This document shows, in pieces, positions 36,118 to 44,427 of a DNA stretch of 64,000 nucleotides (position 1 is the stretch's first letter; the number at the start of each line of letters is the position of its first letter). Where the stretch lies: the NCBI GenBank assembly GCA_946481075.1, contig CAMLMC010000001.1:1302001-1366000 (forward strand). Reading direction: 5' to 3'. The DNA comes from an uncultured Alphaproteobacteria bacterium (GTDB lineage: Bacteria > Pseudomonadota > Alphaproteobacteria > Micavibrionales > Micavibrionaceae). The notes under the pieces are model-generated. The model was not told the DNA's origin. It searched no databases and saw only the letters and a program-made list of their open reading frames with translations. The translations under genes and the position numbers were made by a program.

Positions 36118-36965
36118 AACCCTCAACTAAGAAATTCTCGAAGGACTATCTATCTCGTGGTTTTAGCTTACTCCCACTTCATACTGCTGTAGAAAGAAAT
36201 GGAGTTTTAACATGTTCCTGCGGCAAAGAAGATTGTGCGGCACCAGCAAAGCATCCTCTGGGGAATTTAGTCCCTAAGGGCTTAAAAGATGCATCTTCCT
36301 CTCCCGACAAAATCAAAGGTTGGTTCTCTAGCCTGGCTGCAAGGAATATCGGTATAGCAACTGGTAATGTCAGCGCAATTATCGTGTTGGACATCGACGT
36401 TCGCCATAACGGAGATAAGTCCCTTGCGGTTCTTGAGAAAAAATATGAACCGCTACCAAAAACACTACGTTGGAAAACGGGTGGTGGCGGAGAGCATATT
36501 CTTTTTAAATATCCCGGAGAAACTATAAAAAACAGTGCAGGAATGCTTGGGGAAGGCATCGATGTGCGTGGTGACAACGGGTACATCGTCGCGCCGCCAT
36601 CCCGCCATATCACAGGCAATTACTATCAACTTTATGACGGGGTTACTTTAGATACCGAACTGGCTGAAATACCCGCTTGGTTGCTTGATCTTTTGCGACA
36701 AGGAAAAGGCTCAAACAGCACTTCAGCAAAAGGCCCAGCAATCCGAGATGTTGTTCGTGCGCAGGTGCCTGAGGGCCAACGTAACACGACGATTGCCCGG
36801 ATATCTGGACATCTTTTGGCCAAGCGCGTTGATACCCGTATCTGCTTGGATTTAGTTCTCGCCTTCAATGAAAAATACTGCTCTCCGCCTCTTGATGAAA
36901 AAGAGGTGGCAAAGGTAGTTGCGAGCATAGAACACCTCGCTTTCACAAAACTAATCAACCGATAA
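36114..36965 (+). CDS. Bifunctional DNA primase/polymerase (Prim-Pol)
   Basis: A 283-residue replication protein. The Prim-Pol domain covers about residues 1 to 200: LSRGFSLLPLH, a cysteine/histidine cluster CSCGKEDCAAPAKHP, IIVLDIDVRHNGD with the acidic metal ligands, KTGGGGEHILFKYP, and GIDVRGDNGYIVAPPSRH. A primase C-terminal helical domain follows (VPEGQRNTTIARISGHLLAK). It should prime or copy the element during autonomous replication, together with the ATPase encoded next. Confidence 0.88.
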   Translation: MKPSTKKFSKDYLSRGFSLLPLHTAVERNGVLTCSCGKEDCAAPAKHPLGNLVPKGLKDASSSPDKIKGWFSSLAARNIGIATGNVSAIIVLDIDVRHNGDKSLAVLEKKYEPLPKTLRWKTGGGGEHILFKYPGETIKNSAGMLGEGIDVRGDNGYIVAPPSRHITGNYYQLYDGVTLDTELAEIPAWLLDLLRQGKGSNSTSAKGPAIRDVVRAQVPEGQRNTTIARISGHLLAKRVDTRICLDLVLAFNEKYCSPPLDEKEVAKVVASIEHLAFTKLINR

Positions 36966-36980
36966 TGAGGAAAACACACT

Positions 36981-38786
36981 ATGAGTAACGAAAATAATCA
37001 TGACGATAATCACAACCAAGAAAGCATATCATTTAATTCTTCATATGATGATTGGATTAGCAAGCTTTTGAATCAAACTAAGGAAGACGCAACTGTACCG
37101 TTTGCGTCAGAAAATCTATGTTTTTTAGTTAATTTGCAGGCATACGATGGCGCAAAGTTTGAAGGATTGCGAAAAAAACTTCATGAACTCGGAATACAAT
37201 ATAGTCGTCTCGATCAGGCGATAAAAAAACAAGAAAAAATAATGAAAAAGAGTGATGCGCAAAATAACAAGAAGCAGATTGATACATTGTTGGAAGTTTT
37301 ATCAGATGCAGATTGCTTTTATACTCCCAACAAGACACCGTATGCCGACATCAGTTTTGATGATGGGCGTAGAGAAACATGGCCCATACGGGGACAAGGA
37401 TTTGAGTATTGGGTTCTACACAAATGCTATAAGGCCCTGAAAGCTGCCCCTAGCTCTGACACTATCAACGCTTTAATCAATACACTTGCCGCGAAAGCCT
37501 TGAACGAAGGTGAAGAGCGTGAAGTTTTCATCCGCACGGCTACGGTTGATAACAAAATCTATATAGACCTGTGCAATGAAAAATGGCAAGTAATAGAAGT
37601 TACAGCAGAGAGTTATCGTGTTATTGATAATCCTCCCGTTCGGTTTCGCCGTAGAAACGGCATGTTAGCTCTTCCTATGCCCATTGAGGGTGGATCAATT
37701 CAAAATCTGCGTAAGTTCTTGAACATCCGTACCGACGAAGATTTCATCTTAATTGTCGCTTGGCTTTTAATGGCTTTGCGCGGTGATGGGCCTTATCCAA
37801 TGCTTGCTGTAGCTGGAGAACAGGGAACAGCGAAAAGCACGCTCATGGGTTTTTTGAGGCAATTGGTTGATCCAAATACATCTGCACTAAGAAGCTTGTC
37901 ACGCGATGTGCGCGACCTCTTTATTGCTGCAAACAACTCTTTAGTTTTAGCATTTGATAATCTCTCTTTTCTATCAGATTGGACATCTGATGCACTATGC
38001 CGTCTTTCAACCGGAGGAGGCTTTGCAACACGGGTGCTTAGAACTGATGACGAAGAAGTTTTGTTTGATGCGATGAGGCCCATAATGATGAATGGTATTG
38101 AGACCGTAGCCACGCGTGGCGATTTGGTCGATAGGTCTATTATTCTTCGGTTAGAGCCCATACCTGAAACGTCAAGAAAACCTGCGAAGCAAATCCAAGA
38201 AGAATTTAATGCGGCGGCACCCGCCATATTGGGGGCATTACTCCAAATGATGGTACAGGGTCTTGCAAGGTTACCTGATACTTATTTGGATAAGCAACCC
38301 CGCATGGCGGACTTTGCGATTTGGGCAACTGCGTGCGAAGTGCCGGTCTGGCGTGAAGGTACTTTTATGAATGCTTTTGAGCGCAATCGTTCAGAAGCAA
38401 ATGATGATGTGATTGCAGCCTCTTCGCTTGCGACAGCCGTGTTTGAATTTTTGCACGATAGCCGAGAGGAATGGGAAGGCACTGCTACAGAGCTGTTGAA
38501 CCAATTGAAACTACTTGTCGACGAGCAGTTATACCGAGATAAAAGACAATGGCCGCAAACAGCCAAAATTTTATCTGAACGTTTGTCACGTGTTGCCCCA
38601 GCTCTTAGAAACGTGGGAATTGAAATAGAGCGCCACAATGGAAAGGACCACAAACGACTTATTAAATTGTTCCGCTCTAAAAAAGATAAGAAGGATGCTT
38701 CGCCCCCTGCGCCCTCTACGCCCTTAAATAAGTTTTCAAAACTCGGCGGAGTAAAAACATCGAAGAGGCGGGCGAAGGGGGCGTAG
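36981..38786 (+). CDS. Phage/plasmid-type replicative ATPase (primase-associated helicase-like)
   Basis: A 601-residue ATPase. Walker A is AVAGEQGTAKSTLMGFL near residue 280, the Walker B-like segment is SLVLAFDNLSFLSDW, and sensor regions include RPIMMNGIETVATRGDLVDR. The N-terminal 140 residues are helical and charged, and the C-terminus is basic (RSKKDKKDASP, KTSKRRAKGA). The gene follows Prim-Pol by 15 bases, so the pair resembles the split primase and helicase of satellite phages. Two hairpins follow the stop. Confidence 0.85.
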   Translation: MSNENNHDDNHNQESISFNSSYDDWISKLLNQTKEDATVPFASENLCFLVNLQAYDGAKFEGLRKKLHELGIQYSRLDQAIKKQEKIMKKSDAQNNKKQIDTLLEVLSDADCFYTPNKTPYADISFDDGRRETWPIRGQGFEYWVLHKCYKALKAAPSSDTINALINTLAAKALNEGEEREVFIRTATVDNKIYIDLCNEKWQVIEVTAESYRVIDNPPVRFRRRNGMLALPMPIEGGSIQNLRKFLNIRTDEDFILIVAWLLMALRGDGPYPMLAVAGEQGTAKSTLMGFLRQLVDPNTSALRSLSRDVRDLFIAANNSLVLAFDNLSFLSDWTSDALCRLSTGGGFATRVLRTDDEEVLFDAMRPIMMNGIETVATRGDLVDRSIILRLEPIPETSRKPAKQIQEEFNAAAPAILGALLQMMVQGLARLPDTYLDKQPRMADFAIWATACEVPVWREGTFMNAFERNRSEANDDVIAASSLATAVFEFLHDSREEWEGTATELLNQLKLLVDEQLYRDKRQWPQTAKILSERLSRVAPALRNVGIEIERHNGKDHKRLIKLFRSKKDKKDASPPAPSTPLNKFSKLGGVKTSKRRAKGA

Positions 38787-38837
38787 AGGGCGCAATGTAA
38801 CATCATCTGTTAATACTGGAGAAATACAGATGCCCTA

Positions 38838-38890
38838 ACGCTGTAATAACAGCGTAAATACAGCGAGGCCCAAAACGGCCTCGTTTTACT
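38838..38890 (+). terminator. Double hairpin after the replication operon
   Basis: ACGCTGT/ACAGCGT (38838-38844 and 38849-38855) form a perfect 7-base-pair stem with a 4-base loop. CGAGGCC/GGCCTCG (38864-38870 and 38877-38883) form a second 7-base-pair stem followed by TTTTACTT. The second is a good intrinsic terminator. The first could be part of a replication origin, since no other origin is apparent. Confidence 0.75.
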
Positions 38891-38939
38891 TAATACAAAA
38901 ACTTAGTTCGAGGTTGTTCGTCACGAGCCAAAAATAACT

Positions 38940-38960
38940 AGGGGGTCAATAAGGGGGTCC
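38940..38960. repeat. Right paired G-run motif
   Basis: AGGGGGTC twice, spaced by 12 bases, almost identical to the motif at 26440-26460. It lies 52 bases from the tRNA-Glu 3' end. Together the two motifs mark the two ends of the integrated element. Confidence 0.65.
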
Positions 38961-39012
38961 CAAATTGGGGCATCCTCTAATCCTTTGTATTATCAGTAGA
39001 AAATGGGAAAAT

Positions 39013-39088
39013 TGGCGTCCCGTACGGGAGTCGAACCCGTGTCGCCTCCGTGAAAGGGAGGTGTCCTAGGCCTCTAGACGAACGGGAC
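39013..39088 (-). tRNA. tRNA-Glu (anticodon TTC)
   Basis: The 76-base minus-strand gene folds into a standard cloverleaf: acceptor GTCCCGT/ACGGGAC, D-loop GTCTAGAGGCCTAGGAC, anticodon stem-loop CCTCCCTTTCACGGAGG with TTC, T-arm CGGGTTCGACTCCCG, discriminator G and an encoded CCA. Its 3' end faces the mobile element, the usual position for a tRNA used as an attachment site. Confidence 0.97.
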
Positions 39089-39114
39089 GCACAAGAAGTA
39101 AGCCGTTGGCTTAA

Positions 39115-39338
39115 GATGGGGTCTTTCTATAGAGGCCCAAATCAAAAATCAAGCATTCTTTTGCAAAATTATTGACGTTTTTTGGCAGAGCTTATGGGCC
39201 TGCCACGTTCGCCGCCAAGCCGCTAGACAGGCCACAAAGCCAACCATCGTAAAGATGGGTCAATCACATCTTACAGAAAATTGAAGAGATTATAGTCAAA
39301 AGAAGTGGTGGTGGACGCAGTCTGATACGAAAATTCTC
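39115..39338. repeat. Right copy of the diverged direct repeat, with a 91-base insertion
   Basis: It matches 26164-26294 in two blocks separated by an extra 91 bases (39198-39288). The insertion begins with GCCTG and has CAGGC further on, a possible short inverted repeat. The tRNA-Glu gene lies between this copy and the integrated element. Confidence 0.75.
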
Positions 39339-39535
39339 TATTTTCAACGTAATTTACTGGGAAAATCATAAATATTGCACCCTATCTACAAATAATAGGG
39401 TCCCCAATGGCTGATTTTAGCCATTTCTGCGGCAATTTCCCTAGATAGAGAACAGGGAAATTGCAGGGAATTCTTTTTCAGATACGCTAAATGACACAAA
39501 TCATTATGTGGAACGCATGGTTCGGCTTTAACGAC

Positions 39536-39549
39536 TTGATCCAAATCAA
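39536..39549. promoter_or_regulatory. FNR/Dnr-type box upstream of moeA
   Basis: TTGATCCAAATCAA fits the TTGAT-N4-ATCAA consensus. Its centre is 45.5 bases before the moeA start codon, so activation at -41.5 would put the transcript start within about four bases of the ATG. Confidence 0.85.
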
Positions 39550-39587
39550 TACGCTTCCAAGAATACACTGATAACAAACCCAAGATC

Positions 39588-40814
39588 ATGATTACATACC
39601 AAGATGCAATTAAAACAATTCAGGAATTGGCTCAGGATAAAAAACTAGGCACCAAGCTAGTGCCTTTGATGGATGCCGTTCACTGCGTTTGTTCCGATAA
39701 TTTGGTAGCCGAAAGAGACATTCAACCTTTTGATAACTCAGCAATGGATGGCTTCGCTGTAAGGGTTGATGACTTGATAACTGCAAGCGGGCCAGATCCG
39801 GTTATGCTGAGAAAAGCAGGAGTCGTAGCTGCCGGCGCAGACGTAAAAAGCATTATTATCGAACCGAATACCTGTTGGCACGTTATGACAGGCGCACCCT
39901 TACCCAAGAAAACAGAAGCAATTGTTCCTATAGAGAACGTAATGGTAGAAAACGATTCCGTTTACTTTCGGGAGAAGCCGCCCATAGGCCAGCATATCCG
40001 CTACGCCGGAGAGGATTTTAAAAAAGGAAACGCCCTTCTTTCGGCTGGTGAAACAATAACGGAAGCCCATATCCTTCCTTTGGCGACACTGGGAATTTCA
40101 CATGTGAAGGTTTTTCAAAGACCCAGAGTTCTGTTTATACCGACGGGAACAGAAATTATTGACGATCTAGGCGCCCCTCTTGTCGAAGGCCAGATTTATA
40201 ATTCCAACAAGTACTATGCCATGCCCTTTTTGAAGCAATGCGGCGTAGATATAACTGTTGCGGAAACTGTGCGTGATGATCCGGATCATTTCAAAGAAAT
40301 TCTAAACGCTGCACAGCAAGAAAAATATGACATTGTCGTTTCTTCTGGTGCCGTTTCTGCAGGTGCCTTTGACTTTGTAAAACCGGAGCTAGAAAAAGCA
40401 GGGGCAAAAATCCTATACTACAAGATCGGACTAAAACCAGGAAAGCCCAATTTGCTGGCACAGTTGCCTTCAGGGGCTCTTTATTTTGGCCTGCCGGGAA
40501 ATCCCGTAGCTACCGCTGTTGGACTTCGTTTTTTTGTAGCAGAAGCCCTGAGAGTTATCAGAAAACAAAAGCAGTCGTCTCCGATTTATGCGCGAACCAT
40601 GAGTGGGTTTTTAAAAAAAGCCGGACTACATATGATCTTGAAAGGACGGCTTGAATATTGGGAAGATGGATCTGTCACAGTTGACATTCTCGATGGCCAG
40701 GAGTCGTTTAAGGTCAGTCCCTTTTTAAGCATGAATTGCTGGATCCATGTCCCTGATGAATTACAATCTGTAAAATCCGGAGAGATATTGGAAGTATTTC
40801 CCCTTATTCCTTAA
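39588..40814 (+). CDS. moeA: Molybdopterin molybdenumtransferase MoeA
   Basis: A 408-residue enzyme that inserts molybdate into adenylylated molybdopterin, the last common step of molybdenum cofactor synthesis. Motifs are PFDNSAMDGFAVRVDDL, VMTGAPLPKKTEAIVPIENV, the PTGTEI-type segment LFIPTGTEIID, VSSGAVSAGAFDFVKPEL and the GLPGNPVA loop. No Shine-Dalgarno sequence precedes the ATG. Nitrate reductase in the same region needs this cofactor. The stop overlaps the convergent regulator gene by four bases. Confidence 0.95.
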   Translation: MITYQDAIKTIQELAQDKKLGTKLVPLMDAVHCVCSDNLVAERDIQPFDNSAMDGFAVRVDDLITASGPDPVMLRKAGVVAAGADVKSIIIEPNTCWHVMTGAPLPKKTEAIVPIENVMVENDSVYFREKPPIGQHIRYAGEDFKKGNALLSAGETITEAHILPLATLGISHVKVFQRPRVLFIPTGTEIIDDLGAPLVEGQIYNSNKYYAMPFLKQCGVDITVAETVRDDPDHFKEILNAAQQEKYDIVVSSGAVSAGAFDFVKPELEKAGAKILYYKIGLKPGKPNLLAQLPSGALYFGLPGNPVATAVGLRFFVAEALRVIRKQKQSSPIYARTMSGFLKKAGLHMILKGRLEYWEDGSVTVDILDGQESFKVSPFLSMNCWIHVPDELQSVKSGEILEVFPLIP

Positions 40815-41551
40815 TGCAAAGGACATTTACTGCAAGCATCGTTATGTTTAGGACATAGCGCAGCGGTATCCGAATCGCAAAAATGACATAAGGCAAAAGC
40901 ATCTTTCATTCGTATGGTCTCATCATCTACACCAATTCCAATTGCTTTCATCTGCTTCAAGGTACGTGAAAAGGTTTCGGGGGTCATACCAAGGTAATTG
41001 GCGATAATCTGCTTTTTGAATGGCAAAGAAAATTCCATATCATCATGGCCAGCTTGCAAATGCTTTGTTAGAAAATAATATCCCACTCTTTGTAGGGGCG
41101 ACTTTATCTGCATTGCATCAATCTGCAACATTGCGTTTTTATAATGCCTTGTTACAATCCGCAAAAGATTAACTGCGAATTGCGAATCCGCAAGAACATG
41201 GTGACGAACAACTTTCTCCGGAATCACGAGCAGCTTACATTTAGTAAGGGTTTGCACGGATATCGGCGAAGGTCCGCCCATGAACAAAACCGCCTCCATG
41301 CAGGTATCCCCTGCCTCCAGAAGACGCATCGTGGCTTCCTGTCCGTCATCATTCAAGCGCAAAGTTTTGATTGAACCTTCCATTACAAGATATATTCCGC
41401 CCGGAATATCTCCCTGCTGAACTAGTAAATGCGAAGCGTCATGCTCTTGTATGAGCGAATGCGTCAGAAGTGTCCGCAAACTTTCTTCTGTTAGGCTATC
41501 AAAAAGTTGTGGTCTTTTCGTGTCTGTAAGTTCTCTGGGCAAGACAATCAT
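40811..41551 (-). CDS. Crp/Fnr-family regulator with a cysteine-rich C-terminal tail
   Basis: A 246-residue regulator if it starts at 41551. The frame continues to 41704 but that part crosses the FNR-type box. The cyclic-nucleotide-like domain (LLVQQGDIPGGIYLVMEGSI, LLEAGDTCMEAVLFMGG) is followed by a winged helix-turn-helix with NYLGMTPETFSRTLKQMK; the E-x-x-S-R in the recognition helix fits TTGAT-type sites. The N-terminal FNR cysteine cluster is absent. The last 26 residues hold five cysteines (LCHFCDSD, CPKHNDACSKCPLH), a possible metal site that I do not know from this family. It is divergent from narK. Confidence 0.9.
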   Translation of the reverse strand: MIVLPRELTDTKRPQLFDSLTEESLRTLLTHSLIQEHDASHLLVQQGDIPGGIYLVMEGSIKTLRLNDDGQEATMRLLEAGDTCMEAVLFMGGPSPISVQTLTKCKLLVIPEKVVRHHVLADSQFAVNLLRIVTRHYKNAMLQIDAMQIKSPLQRVGYYFLTKHLQAGHDDMEFSLPFKKQIIANYLGMTPETFSRTLKQMKAIGIGVDDETIRMKDAFALCHFCDSDTAALCPKHNDACSKCPLH

Positions 41552-41588
41552 ATCATACCGGCCTCTTGCGCTAGGTTCCAAATAAGGC

Positions 41589-41602
41589 TTGATCTGAATC
41601 AA
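41589..41602. promoter_or_regulatory. FNR/Dnr-type box between the regulator and narK
   Basis: TTGATCTGAATCAA, a clean palindromic TTGAT-N4-ATCAA site. Its centre is 44.5 bases before the regulator start on the minus strand and 110.5 bases before the narK start on the plus strand. It could serve both. Confidence 0.88.
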
Positions 41603-41705
41603 GCAAATCTTTTCATCCGTATGGGACAATACAAATATATCCATGGAAAATAAAGTTATTTCCCATGGAGCCCTTTTTGCGCCAATATTATTTGCAGGAT
41701 TCATT

Positions 41706-44348
41706 ATGGTTTCCAGAACGCATCAAAAACTAGCATTATCTCTCACGACAATCTCCTTCACCGCCTGTTTCGCCGTCTGGACGATCTTTGCCATCATTGG
41801 CGTGCAAATCAAACAGGACATGGGGCTTAGCGATACGCAATTCAGCCTCCTGATTGGCACACCGATTTTAACCGGTTCGCTTGTCCGGTTGTTTCTAGGT
41901 ATATGGGCGGACCAATATGGCGGCAGGCCGATTTTTCTGGCGGTCATGCTATCTTCCGCTTTTTTTACATGGTGCCTCACATACGCAGACACCTATGAAA
42001 TGATGCTTCTGACAGCACTCGGCGTTGGCCTTGCGGGAGGAAGCTTTGTTGTCGGGATAGCTTACCTGTCGAAGTGGTATGATAAAGAACATCAGGGAAC
42101 TGCGCTCGGCGTCTACGGTATGGGCAATATCGGTGCCGCAGTAACAAAATTCATTGCGCCTTTTGTCATGGTTTCTTACGGCTGGCATGCGGTCGCCCAA
42201 ATCTGGGCCATTGCCCTTGTTGTTATGGCGGCTCTATTCTGGCTTTTTACAAAAGATGAACCGCAAATTCAGGCGCAAAGAGCTGCGCACACAGCCCCGA
42301 AATCCATGGCGGAATCGCTTAAACCACTTGGAAAATTACAGGTTTGGCGCTTTTCGCTTTACTACTTCTTCGTGTTTGGCGGATTCGTTGCTTTGGCTCT
42401 GTGGTTGCCGCGTTATTATGTCGGCGTTTATGAGTTGGACATCAAGACAGCCGGGGTTCTGGCGGCACTGTTTTCTGTCGCCGGATCATTGTTCCGTGCG
42501 GCAGGCGGCTACCTGTCCGATAAATATGGCGCTAGAACCGTTATGTATTGGACGTTCATCGTTTGCGCTATATGCTGTTTTTTCCTGTCCTATCCGGAAA
42601 CCGATTATGTCGTACATGGAATTCAGGGTGATATCTCCTTCAGTCTGGGGTGGGGCGTTGTTCCTTTCACGCTTGTTGTGTTCGTGCTCGGTTTCTTTAT
42701 GTCACTGGGAAAAGCCGCCATCTATAAGCACATACCAGTCTATTACCCTAATGATGTGGGATCGGTCGCCGGCATTGTGGGTTTGATCGGCGGGTTGGGC
42801 GGCTTTTTTCTGCCTTTATGCTTCGGGCTTATGAACGACTATCTGAACGTCTGGACTAGCTGCTTCATGTTGATGTTTGTGCTAGTCGCGGTGGCCTTCT
42901 TATGGATGCACGTTTCCATACGGCTCATGGAGCGGGAAAAGTTCCCTGAAATCGTAAACCCTGCCTATTTCACCGAACTGGAAAGACCCGGACCAATATT
43001 GAAAGTCTGGAAACCGGAAGACGAAGCCTTCTGGAAGAAAGAAGGGCAAAAAATTGCCAGAAAGAATCTATGGCTCTCGGTGCCGGCTTTGTTCCTCGCC
43101 TTCGCCCTCTGGATGGTGTGGAGCGTCGTCGTCGTCAATTTGCCGAAAATTGGCTTTGACTTCACGACTGAACAACTTTTCTGGCTCACAGCACTCCCGG
43201 GCTTATCAGGGGCAACACTGCGTATTTTTTATTCCTTCATGGTGCCCATCTTCGGTGGCCGCCGCTGGACATCTATTAGCACAGCAGCCCTGCTGATACC
43301 GGCCATTGGCATCGGATATGCCGTACAGAACCCACAAACGCCCTATACTGTTTTTCTGATACTGTCACTATTGTGCGGTTTTGGCGGGGGAAATTTTGCC
43401 TCGAGCATGTCCAACATAGCGTTCTTCTTTCCCAAAAAGGAAAAAGGGAATGCGTTGGCACTGAATGCAGGGTTGGGCAATCTCGGGGTTAGCGCTGTCC
43501 AGTTTCTGGTCCCGATCGTTATTGTCTTTAATTTATTCGGCGGGATCGCGGGAGAGCCGCAAGATGCAGGCGAAACCCAGCTCTGGGTTCAAAACGCAGC
43601 CTTTATATGGGTTCCATTCATCGCATTGTCGGCAATCCTGTCATGGTTTTATATGAACGATATTGCCGATGTGCGGTCATCTATTGCCTCGCAATTGGCA
43701 ATTTTCAAACGCAAGCACAACTGGATTATGTGTATTCTTTATATCGGCACGTTCGGTTCGTTCATCGGTTTTTCAGCCGCCTTTCCCTTGCTCGCTAAAT
43801 CGCAGTTTCCTGAAGTAAACTCCCTGCAACTTGCCTTCCTTGGGCCTCTTGTCGGGGCGCTCGCCCGAGCTGGAAGCGGATGGGTGGCCGATAAATTCGG
43901 TGGGGGAAGTGTCACCCTTTGGGTATTTGTTGCCATGATCACAGGAACGTTTGGTGTGCTCTATTTCCTGGGGATCAAAGAGCAGACTGGTGCTTTCTAT
44001 GGATTTTTTGCCATGTTCCTTCTGCTTTTTGCCACAACAGGGGTTGGCAATGCCTCTACTTTCCAGATGATCCCCAACATCTTCTGGCAAGACCGCAAAA
44101 AAGCACTCGCTGGCCAGCCGGAAGAGGAAATACGTAAGGCCGCCGAGCGTGAATCGGCTGCCGTGATTGGGTTTAGCTCTGCTATCGGCGCATTTGGGGC
44201 CTTCTTTATTCCTAAAAGTTACGGCACATCGATTGCCGCAACCGGCGGGCCAGAAGCGGCGCTTTGGGTATTTATCAGCTTTTACGCACTTTGCCTCTTT
44301 ATGACCTGGCATTTCTACACACGCAAAAAAGCAGAGATTAAATGCTGA
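41706..44348 (+). CDS. narK: NarK1-NarK2 fusion, nitrate/nitrite transporter
   Basis: An 880-residue protein made of two complete major facilitator domains. The first (residues 1 to about 410) has IGVQIKQDMGLSDTQFSLL and GLAGGSFVVGIAYLSKWY. The second (about 465 to 880) has VNLPKIGFDFTTEQLFWLTA and GFGGGNFASSMSNIAFFFPK. Such fusions, known from Paracoccus, join a nitrate/proton symporter to a nitrate/nitrite antiporter. I chose the ATG at 41706, which begins at the family N-terminus; the in-frame ATG at 41643 would be almost at the predicted transcript start. narG follows after an FNR-type box. Confidence 0.93.
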   Translation: MVSRTHQKLALSLTTISFTACFAVWTIFAIIGVQIKQDMGLSDTQFSLLIGTPILTGSLVRLFLGIWADQYGGRPIFLAVMLSSAFFTWCLTYADTYEMMLLTALGVGLAGGSFVVGIAYLSKWYDKEHQGTALGVYGMGNIGAAVTKFIAPFVMVSYGWHAVAQIWAIALVVMAALFWLFTKDEPQIQAQRAAHTAPKSMAESLKPLGKLQVWRFSLYYFFVFGGFVALALWLPRYYVGVYELDIKTAGVLAALFSVAGSLFRAAGGYLSDKYGARTVMYWTFIVCAICCFFLSYPETDYVVHGIQGDISFSLGWGVVPFTLVVFVLGFFMSLGKAAIYKHIPVYYPNDVGSVAGIVGLIGGLGGFFLPLCFGLMNDYLNVWTSCFMLMFVLVAVAFLWMHVSIRLMEREKFPEIVNPAYFTELERPGPILKVWKPEDEAFWKKEGQKIARKNLWLSVPALFLAFALWMVWSVVVVNLPKIGFDFTTEQLFWLTALPGLSGATLRIFYSFMVPIFGGRRWTSISTAALLIPAIGIGYAVQNPQTPYTVFLILSLLCGFGGGNFASSMSNIAFFFPKKEKGNALALNAGLGNLGVSAVQFLVPIVIVFNLFGGIAGEPQDAGETQLWVQNAAFIWVPFIALSAILSWFYMNDIADVRSSIASQLAIFKRKHNWIMCILYIGTFGSFIGFSAAFPLLAKSQFPEVNSLQLAFLGPLVGALARAGSGWVADKFGGGSVTLWVFVAMITGTFGVLYFLGIKEQTGAFYGFFAMFLLLFATTGVGNASTFQMIPNIFWQDRKKALAGQPEEEIRKAAERESAAVIGFSSAIGAFGAFFIPKSYGTSIAATGGPEAALWVFISFYALCLFMTWHFYTRKKAEIKC

Positions 44349-44360
44349 AAGCAGGCAACC

Positions 44361-44374
44361 TTGATTCAGATCAA
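44361..44374. promoter_or_regulatory. FNR/Dnr-type box upstream of narG
   Basis: TTGATTCAGATCAA matches TTGAT-N4-ATCAA. Its centre is 60.5 bases before the narG ATG, which leaves a short leader with the AAGGAGC ribosome binding site. It would switch on narGHJI without oxygen or with nitrogen oxides. Confidence 0.9.
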
Positions 44375-44427
44375 GGGCGAACGATGCCAATCGGTGCATG
44401 AATCGTGCAGAATAAGGAGCCATAGGT

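Larger units (their letters stand above)
39089..39587. other. 499-base gap between tRNA-Glu and moeA
   Basis: It holds the right copy of the diverged direct repeat, then about 200 bases with no recognisable gene, and finally an FNR-type box and promoter for moeA. A minus-strand frame of 67 codons (39386-39589) crosses the moeA promoter and has no supporting features. Confidence 0.55.

Noticed and set aside
38940..38960. Paired G runs as a G-quadruplex
   Set aside because: Only two G runs are present, whereas an intramolecular quadruplex needs four. An integrase or end motif is a better reading.
41552..41704. 51-codon N-terminal extension of the FNR-type regulator
   Set aside because: It would cover the TTGAT-N4-ATCAA box and part of the narK promoter, and the family N-terminus fits the ATG at 41551.
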